Below, in pieces: positions 7,513 to 15,966 of a DNA stretch of 39,667 bases. The stretch's first letter is position 1. Every line of letters starts with the position of its first letter. Both the position numbers and the translations under genes were made by a program. The stretch lies in contig ONYS01000009.1 in NCBI GenBank assembly GCA_900322095.1, positions 1 through 39,667 on the forward strand, in the 5' to 3' direction. This stretch comes from an uncultured Prevotella sp. GTDB lineage: Bacteria > Bacteroidota > Bacteroidia > Bacteroidales > Bacteroidaceae. A model generated the notes under the pieces. The model was not told where the DNA came from, did not search any database, and saw only the letters and a program-made list of their open reading frames with translations.

Positions 7513-7869
7513 ATGAGCAAGAGAATTCAGAAAGGTGAGACATTCAAGGCCAATGAGGCCATCAGTTATGCTGAGGGTGGCGTGGTGAGTAAGGAACTTA
7601 TTCACAACGATTCGGGCAGCATCACGCTGTTCTCTTTCGATGAGGGACAGGGACTGTCGGAGCATATTGCGCCGTTCGATGCCCTCATTCAGGTGATCGA
7701 CGGCGAGATGGAACTCACGGTTGAGGGTACAGCCTACGACATCAAGGCGGGTGAGAGCTTCATCATCCCGAGCGGGGCACGACATTCGGTGGCGGCCCAC
7801 AAGCCCTTCAAAATGCTGATCACGATGATTCGCGGGAATGCAGCCAACAGAGTGAGATTCACCAATTAA
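7513..7869 (+). CDS. Small cupin-domain protein
   Basis: A 118-residue single-domain cupin. The two cupin motifs are visible: around GQGLSEHIAPFDALIQVIDGE and around GESFIIPSGARHSVAAHKPF. The histidines and glutamate expected to hold a metal are partly present (H in SEH, E in DGE, H in ARH). An earlier in-frame ATG exists at 7369, but those residues are not cupin-like, so the start at MSKRIQKGETF is used. It is followed by a short ORF and a flavodoxin gene, so a role in redox or stress handling is possible but is only inferred from the neighbours. Confidence 0.85.
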   Translation: MSKRIQKGETFKANEAISYAEGGVVSKELIHNDSGSITLFSFDEGQGLSEHIAPFDALIQVIDGEMELTVEGTAYDIKAGESFIIPSGARHSVAAHKPFKMLITMIRGNAANRVRFTN

Positions 7870-7894
7870 TAACAATCATAAAATAGATGCGGTT

Positions 7895-8014
7895 ATGAGA
7901 GCACATGAGGACAAGAGAGACTATATGGTCTCGAAAGACGTGGATTTGGCAAGAGCCATCATCGGTTCAATCCTGAGCAGAGGAAGAATCACGGGCGGAT
8001 CCCTCGTGGCATGA
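7895..8014 (+). CDS. Possible short protein of 39 residues
   Basis: An ATG at 7895 opens MRAHEDKRDYMVSKDVDLAR and runs 19 residues further to a TGA. It sits between the cupin and flavodoxin genes on the same strand with room for its own ribosome site, and its composition is protein-like and strongly charged. No family recognised; it could be a chance frame. Confidence 0.35.
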   Translation: MRAHEDKRDYMVSKDVDLARAIIGSILSRGRITGGSLVA

Positions 8015-8055
8015 TGGCAACACAACAAGAATATAAATTATAGAAAGGAATAACG

Positions 8056-8550
8056 ATGAAAACATTAGTTATCTATGGTTCCACAACGGGAACCACCGAA
8101 GGAGTGGCAGAACAGATAGCACAGAAGTTGGGTGCTGAGGCTGTAAACGTTGCCGACGTGACCGACGAGCAGATAGCAGAGGCCGACAACCTGATACTCG
8201 GTTCCTCTACATGGGGCGCCGGAGAGCTGCAGGACGACTGGTACGACGGCCTGGAGAAGTTGAAGGCGGCAGACCTCAGCGGCAAGATCATAGCCATCTT
8301 TGGAGTCGGTGACTCAGCCAGCTACAGTGATACTTTCTGCGGTTCGATGGCGGAGCTGTATCACGGTTTGGAAGACAGTGGGGCTCAGATTGTGGGAGCC
8401 GTTCCCACAGACGGCTACACCTTTGACGACTCAGAATCGGTTGTTGACGGGAAATTCGTCGGGCTGCCCATCGACGAGGAGAACGAGAGCGACAAGACTG
8501 AGGAACGGATTGACAACTGGGTGAAAGAGATAAAGCCCAGCCTGAAGTGA
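8056..8550 (+). CDS. fldA: Flavodoxin
   Basis: A small FMN-binding electron carrier of the long-chain flavodoxin type, 164 residues. The FMN phosphate loop is the N-terminal GSTTGTTEGVAEQIA, and the flavin-contacting loops SSTWGAGELQDDWYD and GVGDSASYSDTFCGSM are present. It ends with the family's QIVGAVPTDGYTFDDSESV segment and an EERIDNWVKEIKPSL helix. A GAAAGGA ribosome site precedes the ATG. It is followed by a Crp/Fnr gene whose promoter region begins just past its stop. Confidence 0.94.
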   Translation: MKTLVIYGSTTGTTEGVAEQIAQKLGAEAVNVADVTDEQIAEADNLILGSSTWGAGELQDDWYDGLEKLKAADLSGKIIAIFGVGDSASYSDTFCGSMAELYHGLEDSGAQIVGAVPTDGYTFDDSESVVDGKFVGLPIDEENESDKTEERIDNWVKEIKPSLK

Positions 8551-8566
8551 CGCTGGGGAGGAAATA

Positions 8567-8644
8567 AATCTTCCATAAGCAGGAGGCCGTAATGAGATTA
8601 TTGATTATCTTTGTAGCGGATTACCTACATGCTTATGGAAGATT
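8567..8644. repeat. Perfect 15-base inverted repeat bracketing the Crp/Fnr promoter
   Basis: AATCTTCCATAAGCA (8567-8581) and TGCTTATGGAAGATT (8630-8644) are exact reverse complements separated by 48 bases that contain a TATCTTTG -7 box. The right arm includes the second possible start codon (ATG at 8635). Confidence 0.85.
8606..8613 (+). promoter_or_regulatory. Possible -7 box of the Crp/Fnr gene
   Basis: TATCTTTG fits TAnnTTTG; the transcription start would be about 10 bases before the ATG at 8629. No TTTG is found at the right distance upstream, so the promoter may be weak or activator-dependent. Confidence 0.45.
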
Positions 8645-9303
8645 CTGTATATACGGCCCTGCAGCGCTGCCCCCTCTTTGCCGGCATGGAGCGGATGGAG
8701 ATTGTGCTTGCCCTCAATGCCTTTCCTTGTCGCATTGTCGACTATGCCCGTCATGAGATTTATGCCTTGGCGGGCCTTCCGCTGGGTTATGCCGACATTG
8801 TGGTGAGTGGTACGCTGGTCTGTCGCATGGCCTCGCTTCATGGCCGGCCCGTGGAGATGACGCGGCTCAAGAAAGGAGATATGGTGGCTCCGGCTCTTCT
8901 CTTTGCTGAGAATGGCGTCATGCCGGTGAGTGTGGAGACTGACTCGAAGGTGAGGGTGCTGCGTATGACGAAGGAAGACTTTTAGGAGATGATGGATAAG
9001 AACTCCCGGCTGAGAATGAATTTCATCCGGCTGCTCTCCACCACCTGCCTGTTTCTGACCAAGCGCACGAGGATGCTGGCTCTGATGACCGTACGCGAGA
9101 AGGTGGCCTTCTTCCTGCTGAAGGAAGCCCGCGGGCAGAAGTCGCAGAAGATTGTGCTGCCTCGCAGCCGACAGGAGATCGCCGATAGTTTTGGCATTCA
9201 GAAATACTCGCTCAAGCGGGTGCTGGCAGAGATGGAGAAGGAGGGCATCCTGATGGTGGATGGCCGCGAGATTACGATTCTCAAACCCGAGGAGCTAAAA
9301 TAG
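8629..9303 (+). pseudogene. Crp/Fnr-family regulator interrupted by an in-frame TAG
   Basis: The first part (8629-8985) gives an N-terminal cyclic-nucleotide-binding-like domain (LQRCPLFAGMERMEI to VRVLRMTKEDF). After a TAG at 8983-8985 the same frame continues with EMMDKNSRLRMNFIRLLSTT, the dimerisation helix, and a C-terminal Crp-type winged helix (SRQEIADSFGIQKYSLKRVL). Joined, it would be about 224 residues, normal for the family. The frame is unchanged, so a single base change could restore it (for example to TTG or CAG). The DNA-binding half could only be made separately if ATG 8989 or 8992 were used. A sequencing error cannot be excluded. Confidence 0.85.
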
Positions 9304-9317
9304 CTCTCTGTGAGGTA

Positions 9318-9632
9318 TCACCTGTTGTCAGTTACGTATACTTCAACTTCTTCGCTGAGCGCAAGGCCGCCGAGGAGCCGATGAAGAAGATGGCGCGTGC
9401 CATGGGTGTGGAGAATCCGCAGAGCGGCAAGGACTTCATCGATGCCCTCGACCGATTGATAGCCTCAGTGGAATGCTCCGACCTGAAGATGAGCGACTAC
9501 GGCATCACCCGCGATGAGCTGAAGCTCTGGCCCGCGCGCATCCACGAGGTGCTCGGTGGCGACATCACGGCCGACCCGCTGCCCATGACCGGCGAGGACT
9601 ACCTGGGCATCTATGAGCGTTCGTTCAAGTAA
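9318..9632 (+). pseudogene. 3' remnant of an iron-containing alcohol dehydrogenase
   Basis: The readable frame gives YVYFNFFAERKAAEEPMKKM and continues to DPLPMTGEDYLGIYERSFK, matching the C-terminal helical domain of iron-dependent alcohol dehydrogenases (full proteins are about 380-400 residues). Only about 100 residues are present, and no N-terminal NAD-binding part lies upstream, where the Crp/Fnr gene ends at 9303. The frame is open back past 9303 without a clear start; an ATG at 9381 would give 83 residues. Interpreted as a 5'-deleted gene left next to the regulator. The deletion and the nonsense codon beside it suggest local decay. Confidence 0.7.
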
Positions 9633-9656
9633 TCATCACTTCTTTTTATAATATTC

Positions 9657-9697
9657 AGAGAGAGGCGATCCAGGCAGACCGTCTCTCTCTTTGTCTT
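9657..9697 (+). terminator. Terminator after the alcohol dehydrogenase remnant
   Basis: AGAGAGAG (9657-9664) and CTCTCTCT (9683-9690), followed by TTTGTCTT. Bases 9698-9945 hold nothing I can recognise. Confidence 0.6.
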
Positions 9698-9946
9698 CGG
9701 GCTACCCGCAGGGGTCAAATCAGGAATGGACTGCCCGATAATTTGATTCCATGATGGTGGAACTCTCCTTCCATCGGCTATAACCACGAAACCTTATAAA
9801 TTTCTTTCTATCTCGAGATGCCCTATACGGACGAACACAAGGCTCGCACGAGGCATTCTTGCAGTCCGCCACACGACTGAAATCGATGTTATTCGCTGGG
9901 CCTAAATCCGTTTAACCCGCCTGCAGTTCACGATTTTGCGGTTAAA

Positions 9947-10005
9947 AGTAGTTAAAGTACACTTATTATTTTGAGTTGTAGATTAAATAGTGTACTTTTG
10001 CCTAC
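9947..10005 (+). promoter_or_regulatory. Promoter of the second GH51 gene with AraR-like operators
   Basis: TTTG (9970-9973), 19 bases, TACTTTTG (9993-10000). AAAGTACACT (9954-9963) and AGTGTACTTT (9989-9998) are exact reverse complements; the first lies just upstream of -33 and the second covers the -7 box. The first is also part of AGTA-N9-CACT (9947-9963), one base off the AGTG-N9-CACT motif at 17237 and 27923. The layout suits repression. Assignment to AraR is inference. Confidence 0.6.
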
Positions 10006-10033
10006 ATAGAGTTACTAAACCAAAAACTAAAAG

Positions 10034-12469
10034 ATGAAAGTAAAGACACTATTATTATCCACAATGATGCTTGTACCCTTGGGAATGCAGGCACAAGTGA
10101 CGGTGGGCGTCGACGTGGCTCATCCGCTGTATGATGTTTCCCCCACATTGTACGGAATCTTCTACGAGGACATCAACCATGCAGCCGACGGCGGTCTCTA
10201 CGCCGAGCTCGTGCGCAATCGTTCCTTCGAGGACAATGCCCATGCGGCCGACCATTGGACGACGGTAGGCGAGGGCGCAGCGCGTGCCAGCTTGCGTCTT
10301 GTCAGTAAGCAACTTCTCAACTCGGCCCAGCATGCCGCCCTTGAGGTGACCTTCAAAGGCAGCAAGGGTCAGAAGTCGGGTGTTGCCAACGAAGGCTTCT
10401 GGGGCATCAATGCCGTTCAGGGCAGCAGCTATCGGCTGTCGTTCTGGGCCAAGGGCAAGCTTCAGGCTCCGCTTCGCGCAACTATCACGGATGCTGCGGG
10501 CACGAAGGTCTATGCAGAAGCTGTCGTACCCGGTCAGATTTCAGGCAAGTGGCAGAAGTTCACGGTAGCGTTGACCGCCAATGCCAACGATGCCAATGCC
10601 CGACTCGCGCTCACAGCCGAGGGCAAGGGCGTGGTGACGCTCGACGTGGTGAGTCTGATGCCGCCCACCTTCCACAATCATGCCAACGGACTCCGTCCCG
10701 ACCTGGCCAGTATGCTCGATGCCCTTCATCCCAAGTTCCTGCGCTTCCCCGGCGGCTGCTTCGTTGAGGGACAGGAGTCGCCAGAGAATGCTTTCCACTG
10801 GGAAAAGACCATCGGCCCTATCGAGACACGTCCGGGCCACAAGAATGTCAACTGGGGCTACCGCACCAGCGACGGCATGGGCTTTGACGAATACTTGCAG
10901 TTGGCTGAGGACATCGGTGCCCAGCCGCTCTACGTGGTCAACGTGGGCTTGTGGCACGGTGGCATGACTCCCTACGACTCCATCCAGCCCTGGATTGACG
11001 AGACGATGGCCGCCCTGGAATACGCCAACGGTCCCGTGACCAGCAAATACGGCGCGCTGCGTGCCAAGAACGGTCATCCCGCACCTTATAATATAGAGTA
11101 TCTGGAGATTGGCAACGAGAACAACCAGCCCGACCCGGCCCTGCAGAGCGACCACTACTACGACCGCTTCAAGCAGTTCAAAGAGGCTGTGCTCGCCAAA
11201 TATCCCAACATGCACCTCATCGGCAACGTTCAGGCCTGGGGCAACGACGATCCCAAGTGGGAATCCGATGAGAGCGTGGAACTGGTGGATGAGCACTACT
11301 ACCGCAATCCGGCCTGGTTTGCCAACAACTTCCACAAGTACGACAGCTACGACCGCAAGGGACCGAAGGTTTATGTCGGCGAGTATGCCGTCACGCAGGG
11401 CTTCGGCAATCACGGTTCTCTCGATGCAGCCTTGGGCGAGGCCGTGTATATGATGGGCATGGAAAACAACAGCGATATCGTGCGCATGGCCAGCTATGCG
11501 CCCATCTTCGCCAACGTCAACGACCTGAAGTGGCGTCCCGACATGATTCAGTTTGATGCCAACAACGCTTTCGGTACGCCTTCCTACTACGTGCAGCAGA
11601 TGATGGCCGGCAATGTGGGAACGAAGGTGCTGAAGACCGACTTGCAGAATCCTTATCCCATCGACGAGAAGCAGGTGGAGATGCGCCCGAAGATCTGCCA
11701 GGTGGGTGTGGGCACATGGAACACACAGGCCAGTTTCCAGCCCGTCTCGCTTGAGTCGGCAGATGCTAAGGCACAAAACTCAGCGCAGCAGGCCCAGGTG
11801 AAGGGCGAGTGGAAACAGGACGGCAACACACTGACGCAGACCTCAAATGCCGAGGGTGCCATCCGACTCACCTCAGCCAAGTTCGCCTCCGACGAATATA
11901 CATATAAGGTACGTGCCCGCAAGGACGCCGGAGCCGAGGGCTTCCTGATCGTCTTCAACTATATCGACAAGGACAACTATTGCTGGCTCAACCTTGGCGG
12001 CTGGGGCAACACGCAGCATGCCATAGAGCAGGTGACCAATGGCGGCAAGGGACAGCTGGCCTCCTGCACGGGGACGCTAGAGCCCGGACGCTGGTACGAC
12101 GTGACCCTCCACGTGAAGGGCGACTCCATCTATGCCTCGCTCGACGGCAAGCAGATTTTCGCCACGGCTCTCCAGCCCAACGTGAAGCCCGGACTCTTCC
12201 AGTCGGCAACGCTTGATACGAATTCGGGAGACGTCATCGTGAAGCTGGTCAATACCACCGATCAGAACACCACAGCCCGCGTCAGCCTGCAGGGCAAGCA
12301 GGCCACGAAGGCCCGCGTGATACGTCTGACCAGTGCGTCGGGCGAGGACGAGAACTCGCTCGAAGCTCCTACGAAGATCTATCCCACGGAGCAGACGCTC
12401 AGTCCGGACGATAGCCACGTGGACGTGCTGCTTCCCGCTTATTCGCTCAATATCGTAAGAATCAAATAG
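10034..12469 (+). CDS. GH51 alpha-L-arabinofuranosidase with inserted jelly-roll-like domain
   Basis: A secreted 811-residue enzyme with signal peptide MKVKTLLLSTMMLVPLGMQA. It has the GH51 opening YGIFYEDINHAADGGLYAEL, a carbohydrate-binding-like region at about 75-205, and the barrel with acid/base E362 (LEIGNENN) and nucleophile E450 (YVGEYAV). Between the barrel and the final beta domain, at about 565-720, is an extra beta-sandwich-like segment (GTWNTQASFQ to SIYASLDGKQIF) resembling LamG-type modules; this explains the length compared with the 653-residue paralogue at 4766-6727. The upstream operator motif links it to arabinose control. The separate hairpin after the stop makes it a single-gene unit. 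Confidence 0.95.
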   Translation: MKVKTLLLSTMMLVPLGMQAQVTVGVDVAHPLYDVSPTLYGIFYEDINHAADGGLYAELVRNRSFEDNAHAADHWTTVGEGAARASLRLVSKQLLNSAQHAALEVTFKGSKGQKSGVANEGFWGINAVQGSSYRLSFWAKGKLQAPLRATITDAAGTKVYAEAVVPGQISGKWQKFTVALTANANDANARLALTAEGKGVVTLDVVSLMPPTFHNHANGLRPDLASMLDALHPKFLRFPGGCFVEGQESPENAFHWEKTIGPIETRPGHKNVNWGYRTSDGMGFDEYLQLAEDIGAQPLYVVNVGLWHGGMTPYDSIQPWIDETMAALEYANGPVTSKYGALRAKNGHPAPYNIEYLEIGNENNQPDPALQSDHYYDRFKQFKEAVLAKYPNMHLIGNVQAWGNDDPKWESDESVELVDEHYYRNPAWFANNFHKYDSYDRKGPKVYVGEYAVTQGFGNHGSLDAALGEAVYMMGMENNSDIVRMASYAPIFANVNDLKWRPDMIQFDANNAFGTPSYYVQQMMAGNVGTKVLKTDLQNPYPIDEKQVEMRPKICQVGVGTWNTQASFQPVSLESADAKAQNSAQQAQVKGEWKQDGNTLTQTSNAEGAIRLTSAKFASDEYTYKVRARKDAGAEGFLIVFNYIDKDNYCWLNLGGWGNTQHAIEQVTNGGKGQLASCTGTLEPGRWYDVTLHVKGDSIYASLDGKQIFATALQPNVKPGLFQSATLDTNSGDVIVKLVNTTDQNTTARVSLQGKQATKARVIRLTSASGEDENSLEAPTKIYPTEQTLSPDDSHVDVLLPAYSLNIVRIK

Positions 12470-12483
12470 ATTGAGCAGGACGG

Positions 12484-12523
12484 TAGAAATCAGGAGTCTT
12501 TACAAGCGGACTTCTGATTTCTA
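12484..12523 (+). terminator. Hairpin after the second GH51 gene
   Basis: TAGAAATCAGGAGTC (12484-12498) pairs with GACTTCTGATTTCTA (12509-12523) with a single G-T wobble and a 10-base loop. The following T run is poor, so it may act as an mRNA-stabilising end as well as a terminator. Confidence 0.65.
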
Positions 12524-12578
12524 TCCTCCGGCTCTTTCTAAAAACAACTGATTGATTTGTCTTTTCCCGAGAAATTCT

Positions 12579-12609
12579 TTTGAGAGCAGATAAATTTTCT
12601 TTATCTTTG
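12579..12609 (+). promoter_or_regulatory. Promoter of the propeller/AraC regulator
   Basis: TTTG (12579-12582), 19 bases, TATCTTTG (12602-12609). The leader would be about 110 bases. No AGTG-N9-CACT motif is seen here. Confidence 0.7.
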
Positions 12610-12729
12610 CGGAAACTGTATAAGAACTTCAAAACCTGATAACTTTCTCTTCGTGAGGGTAACCGGCGAATCAGAAATTTTCGGGCTTACAACTGAAGAA
12701 TAGAAACCAATACAATTTAGAAGGTTGTG

Positions 12730-15708
12730 ATGAGAAGCAGATGGTCATTCATTTACGTATTGTTGGCCTTGTTGTGCAGCCTCAGGGTCTGGGGCTTCGA
12801 TGACAAGAACCTGATGGCGTCGTATCTGAACATTACAACCGGACTCCCCAACAATTTTGTGGATGATATCTACCAGGACAGCCAAGGATTTATTTGGGTC
12901 AGCACGCAAGGTGGCGGACTGGCCCGCTACGACGGCTTCGTCTATCGCTATCTTGGTGTGGGACTCTCGGCCTATCCCCTGCGCAGCAATTTCTGCCACA
13001 ACGTGACGGAAGACCGCCACGGCCGTCTGTGGGCAGCCTTCGACGAGGGAACGCAGGTGATCAGCTTGCGCTTGGCCATGCCCGTCAGTCCCGAAGGCAC
13101 CAACGACAATATCACCCGCCAACTCGACCTGATGGCCAAAGAGACCGGCGACCGCGTCTATTGCGACTCGCGTGGAGCGGTATGGGTGCTCACCCGTCAG
13201 CATCTCTACCGCCTCACGCTCGACGATGATGGACGCGTGAATCAGATGGCCTCCTTGGCTATAACCACAAATCCAACGGGCGGCTGCCTGCGCGACCTCG
13301 ACAAGGATGGCTCCGTCTACGTCAGTTATTCCAGTGCATTGTGGCATGTCTCCTTCTCCGGAGGAAAGCTTCGGGCCGAGAATCTCGCCGGGCGCATTCC
13401 TGCTATCCGCGGCCGCTACGTGACCGATGTGCTGAAAGTGAGGGGCCTTCTTTGGATAGCGACCTCTACGGGACTCTTTCGTAGTGACGGCCGGCAATGG
13501 CACAGCGCTACCGACGCCGACCTGCTGCCCAACGACTTCGTGACGAGTCTTGAGATTGTCAATGGTCAGAAGCTACTCGTGGGCACGCTGTGCGGCATCA
13601 CGATTCTCGACCTCAACAACGGCAGTCATGAACTGTGGTCGGTCAGTTCCCAGTACAACCCGCTGAGCAGCAACTTCGTCAACTGCATGTTCTATCGCCA
13701 GGGCGTCCTGTGGGTGGGAACAGAGTCGGGCGGCATCGTGAAGTTGTCGCACCGCATGCTCAAGCTCGACAACTATGTTCATTCAGACGCTGCGTCGTCC
13801 ATCTCGCCCAATGCCGTGAATGCCATGTATGTCGAGTCCAACGGCACGCTGTGGGCAGGCACGGTGGAGGGTGGTCTCAACCGAAAGGCAGATGGATCGT
13901 CAGCCTTCACACATTATACTACCTCCAATTCGCGATTGTCCCACAATTCCGTATCGACATTGACGACAGACTCTCTGCATCAACTCTGGATTGGCACGTG
14001 GGGTGGGGGAGTCGACGTGATGAGTCTCGACCATCCCGGACAGATAGAACCCTTGCGTGCGGCGGCCGGGCCTAACATGAATATCAGCTTTATCGGAGCC
14101 CTGGCCTACGACCGATTCAACGATGGCATGTGGATTGGCGCCAACGACGGACTCTTCTTCTATGACATGAAGACCAAGCGTCTGGAAGAGCCTTTCAAGG
14201 ACTGCCGCGACGTGCGTGGCTGCATAGGCTCGGTCATCACCCCCGACGGCACACTGTGGATGGGCAACCTGGGGGGAATGGTGCAGGTCGACTTGCGGTC
14301 GCGGCGGGGGAAGCAGAGGTATTTCAGCAGGAAATACTGGCATTATAAGCTCGATCAGCCCGGCAGTGGCGTGCATGAGAAAATCTGGTGCTTCTGCCTT
14401 GCCAAGGACGGAACCCTCTGGTTGGGCAGCGGCGGATACGGACTCTACAAGATGACGAAGGACAAGGGTGGCCGGACGGTCTTTGTGAACTATTCCCGAA
14501 AAGACGGACTGCCCAACAATGGCGTACGCGGCATCGCTGAGGACAAGTATGGCAGACTTTGGATTACGACCAACAATGGTCTCAGTGTGTTCAATCCGAA
14601 GACGCAACTCTTCACCAACTTTGATGAGGAGGACGGACTTGTCTCAGCCCAGTTCTATTTCAATAGTGTAGAGATCTCGTCGGCAGGTCATGTGTTTCTT
14701 GGGTCTGAGCGGGGACTCATTGAAATTGAAGGCGTTGATCTTAGTCATGTGGGGCAGGGAAAGCTGCGCTTCACGGGATTGAGCGTGAACAACGTGCCCG
14801 CTACTCCGGCCCAGCGATACCTGAAGGAAGATATCACGTTGGCCAAGAAAATCTATCTTCATGAGTCAGACCGCTCGTTCTCCATCGACTTTGCCGTTCT
14901 CAATTATAGTTCAGACCTGACGGGAACTTACAGCTACCGTATGAAAGGCTATGAAAAGGAATGGATTGTGCTGCCTCCCGGTCAGCACAGCGTGCGCTAC
15001 TCCACGTTGCCCTCGGGCAACTATACGTTCGAGGTGCGCTTTGTTCCTGACTTTTCCAGCGGGAAGCCACAGCAGATCAGTATCGATGTGCACGTGAGTC
15101 CCTATTTCTTCAAAAGTTGGTGGTTCATCTGCCTGGTGTTGTTGGCTGCTGCCTACGTGGGCTTCCGTCTTTACCGCTATCGTATAGCCAAGATGAGGGA
15201 AGAGGAAGCCAACGCTCTCTTTCAGCCCATCGAGGAAGCTCTGCGCGAGAGTGAGAATCCCAAGATGCTGCAAGACCGCATTCAGACCATCATCAGTAAC
15301 CAGAAGCTATACTATGTCAGACTCGACAAGACCGCAAAAGAGCAGAACGAGGAGGACAAGCGAAAGCACTTGTCGTTTATGGACCGGATCATCAAGTGCA
15401 TGGAGCAGAACTATGCCAACTCTGCCTTTGGCGTTCAGGAACTGTGCATCGCCATGGGCATGAGCCGTCAGGTGATCGTGAAGCAATTGAAGGAGGAGAC
15501 CGGAAAAACATTGACCCAGTTTGTCCGCGACTATCGTTTGGATATGTCACGTCGTCTTATCATGGAACAAGCCGACAAGATCAACATTGCCGATGTGGCC
15601 TATCGCGTGGGCTTCAACGACCCGAAGTATTTCACCCGTTGCTTCACCAAGCGCTACAACATCACACCTGTTGCTTTCAAGGAGCAGTGCAGACCGAATA
15701 ATTTATAA
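12730..15708 (+). CDS. Membrane-anchored sensor/AraC regulator without kinase or receiver
   Basis: A 992-residue protein with signal peptide (VLLALLCSLRVWG), then about 700 residues of two-component-regulator propeller repeats (recurring LWVGT, LWIGTWGGG, GRLWITTNNGLSVF), a Y_Y_Y domain (YSYRMKGYEKEWIVLPPGQH), one membrane span near residues 795-818 and a C-terminal AraC-type helix-turn-helix (QELCIAMGMSRQVIVKQL, then VAYRVGFNDPKYFTRCF). Standard hybrid two-component systems place histidine kinase and receiver domains between span and HTH. Here only about 65 residues of linker are present and no H-box or phospho-acceptor region is visible. It lies between arabinan enzymes, so the periplasmic propeller probably senses arabino-oligosaccharides. 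The ATG at 12730 is preferred to the GTG just before it. Confidence 0.92.
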   Translation: MRSRWSFIYVLLALLCSLRVWGFDDKNLMASYLNITTGLPNNFVDDIYQDSQGFIWVSTQGGGLARYDGFVYRYLGVGLSAYPLRSNFCHNVTEDRHGRLWAAFDEGTQVISLRLAMPVSPEGTNDNITRQLDLMAKETGDRVYCDSRGAVWVLTRQHLYRLTLDDDGRVNQMASLAITTNPTGGCLRDLDKDGSVYVSYSSALWHVSFSGGKLRAENLAGRIPAIRGRYVTDVLKVRGLLWIATSTGLFRSDGRQWHSATDADLLPNDFVTSLEIVNGQKLLVGTLCGITILDLNNGSHELWSVSSQYNPLSSNFVNCMFYRQGVLWVGTESGGIVKLSHRMLKLDNYVHSDAASSISPNAVNAMYVESNGTLWAGTVEGGLNRKADGSSAFTHYTTSNSRLSHNSVSTLTTDSLHQLWIGTWGGGVDVMSLDHPGQIEPLRAAAGPNMNISFIGALAYDRFNDGMWIGANDGLFFYDMKTKRLEEPFKDCRDVRGCIGSVITPDGTLWMGNLGGMVQVDLRSRRGKQRYFSRKYWHYKLDQPGSGVHEKIWCFCLAKDGTLWLGSGGYGLYKMTKDKGGRTVFVNYSRKDGLPNNGVRGIAEDKYGRLWITTNNGLSVFNPKTQLFTNFDEEDGLVSAQFYFNSVEISSAGHVFLGSERGLIEIEGVDLSHVGQGKLRFTGLSVNNVPATPAQRYLKEDITLAKKIYLHESDRSFSIDFAVLNYSSDLTGTYSYRMKGYEKEWIVLPPGQHSVRYSTLPSGNYTFEVRFVPDFSSGKPQQISIDVHVSPYFFKSWWFICLVLLAAAYVGFRLYRYRIAKMREEEANALFQPIEEALRESENPKMLQDRIQTIISNQKLYYVRLDKTAKEQNEEDKRKHLSFMDRIIKCMEQNYANSAFGVQELCIAMGMSRQVIVKQLKEETGKTLTQFVRDYRLDMSRRLIMEQADKINIADVAYRVGFNDPKYFTRCFTKRYNITPVAFKEQCRPNNL

Positions 15709-15930
15709 GACCCACCCCCAACCCCTCCCTACAGAGGGAGGGGAGAAGCATCGGGGGCAAATCATCAGTTGATGCACGTAGGAGGGCCGTCATTCCTGAC
15801 GGCCAAGGAAAAAGGGGACGCCGAATGGAAGGAGGGTCGTCATTCCTGACGACCAAGAAAGACCGCTTGCAAATCACAAGTAAATCTTTCGGCGGCAGGA
15901 ATGCCGCCGCTCCTACAACTCCCTACGAAG
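15708..15930. repeat. Dispersed composite repeat, long copy
   Basis: Begins inside the stop codon region of the regulator with AAGACCCACCCCCAACCCCT and GAGGGAGGGGAGAAGCA. It continues with GGAGGGCCGTCATTCCTGAC, then GGGTCGTCATTCCTGACGAC, then an inverted GGCAGGAATGCCGCCGCTCC. Same order and orientation as 2347-2596. Confidence 0.8.
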
Positions 15931-15966
15931 GGTGGGGAGTGAAGAAGTGCCGCTTCTCTTTCTGTC

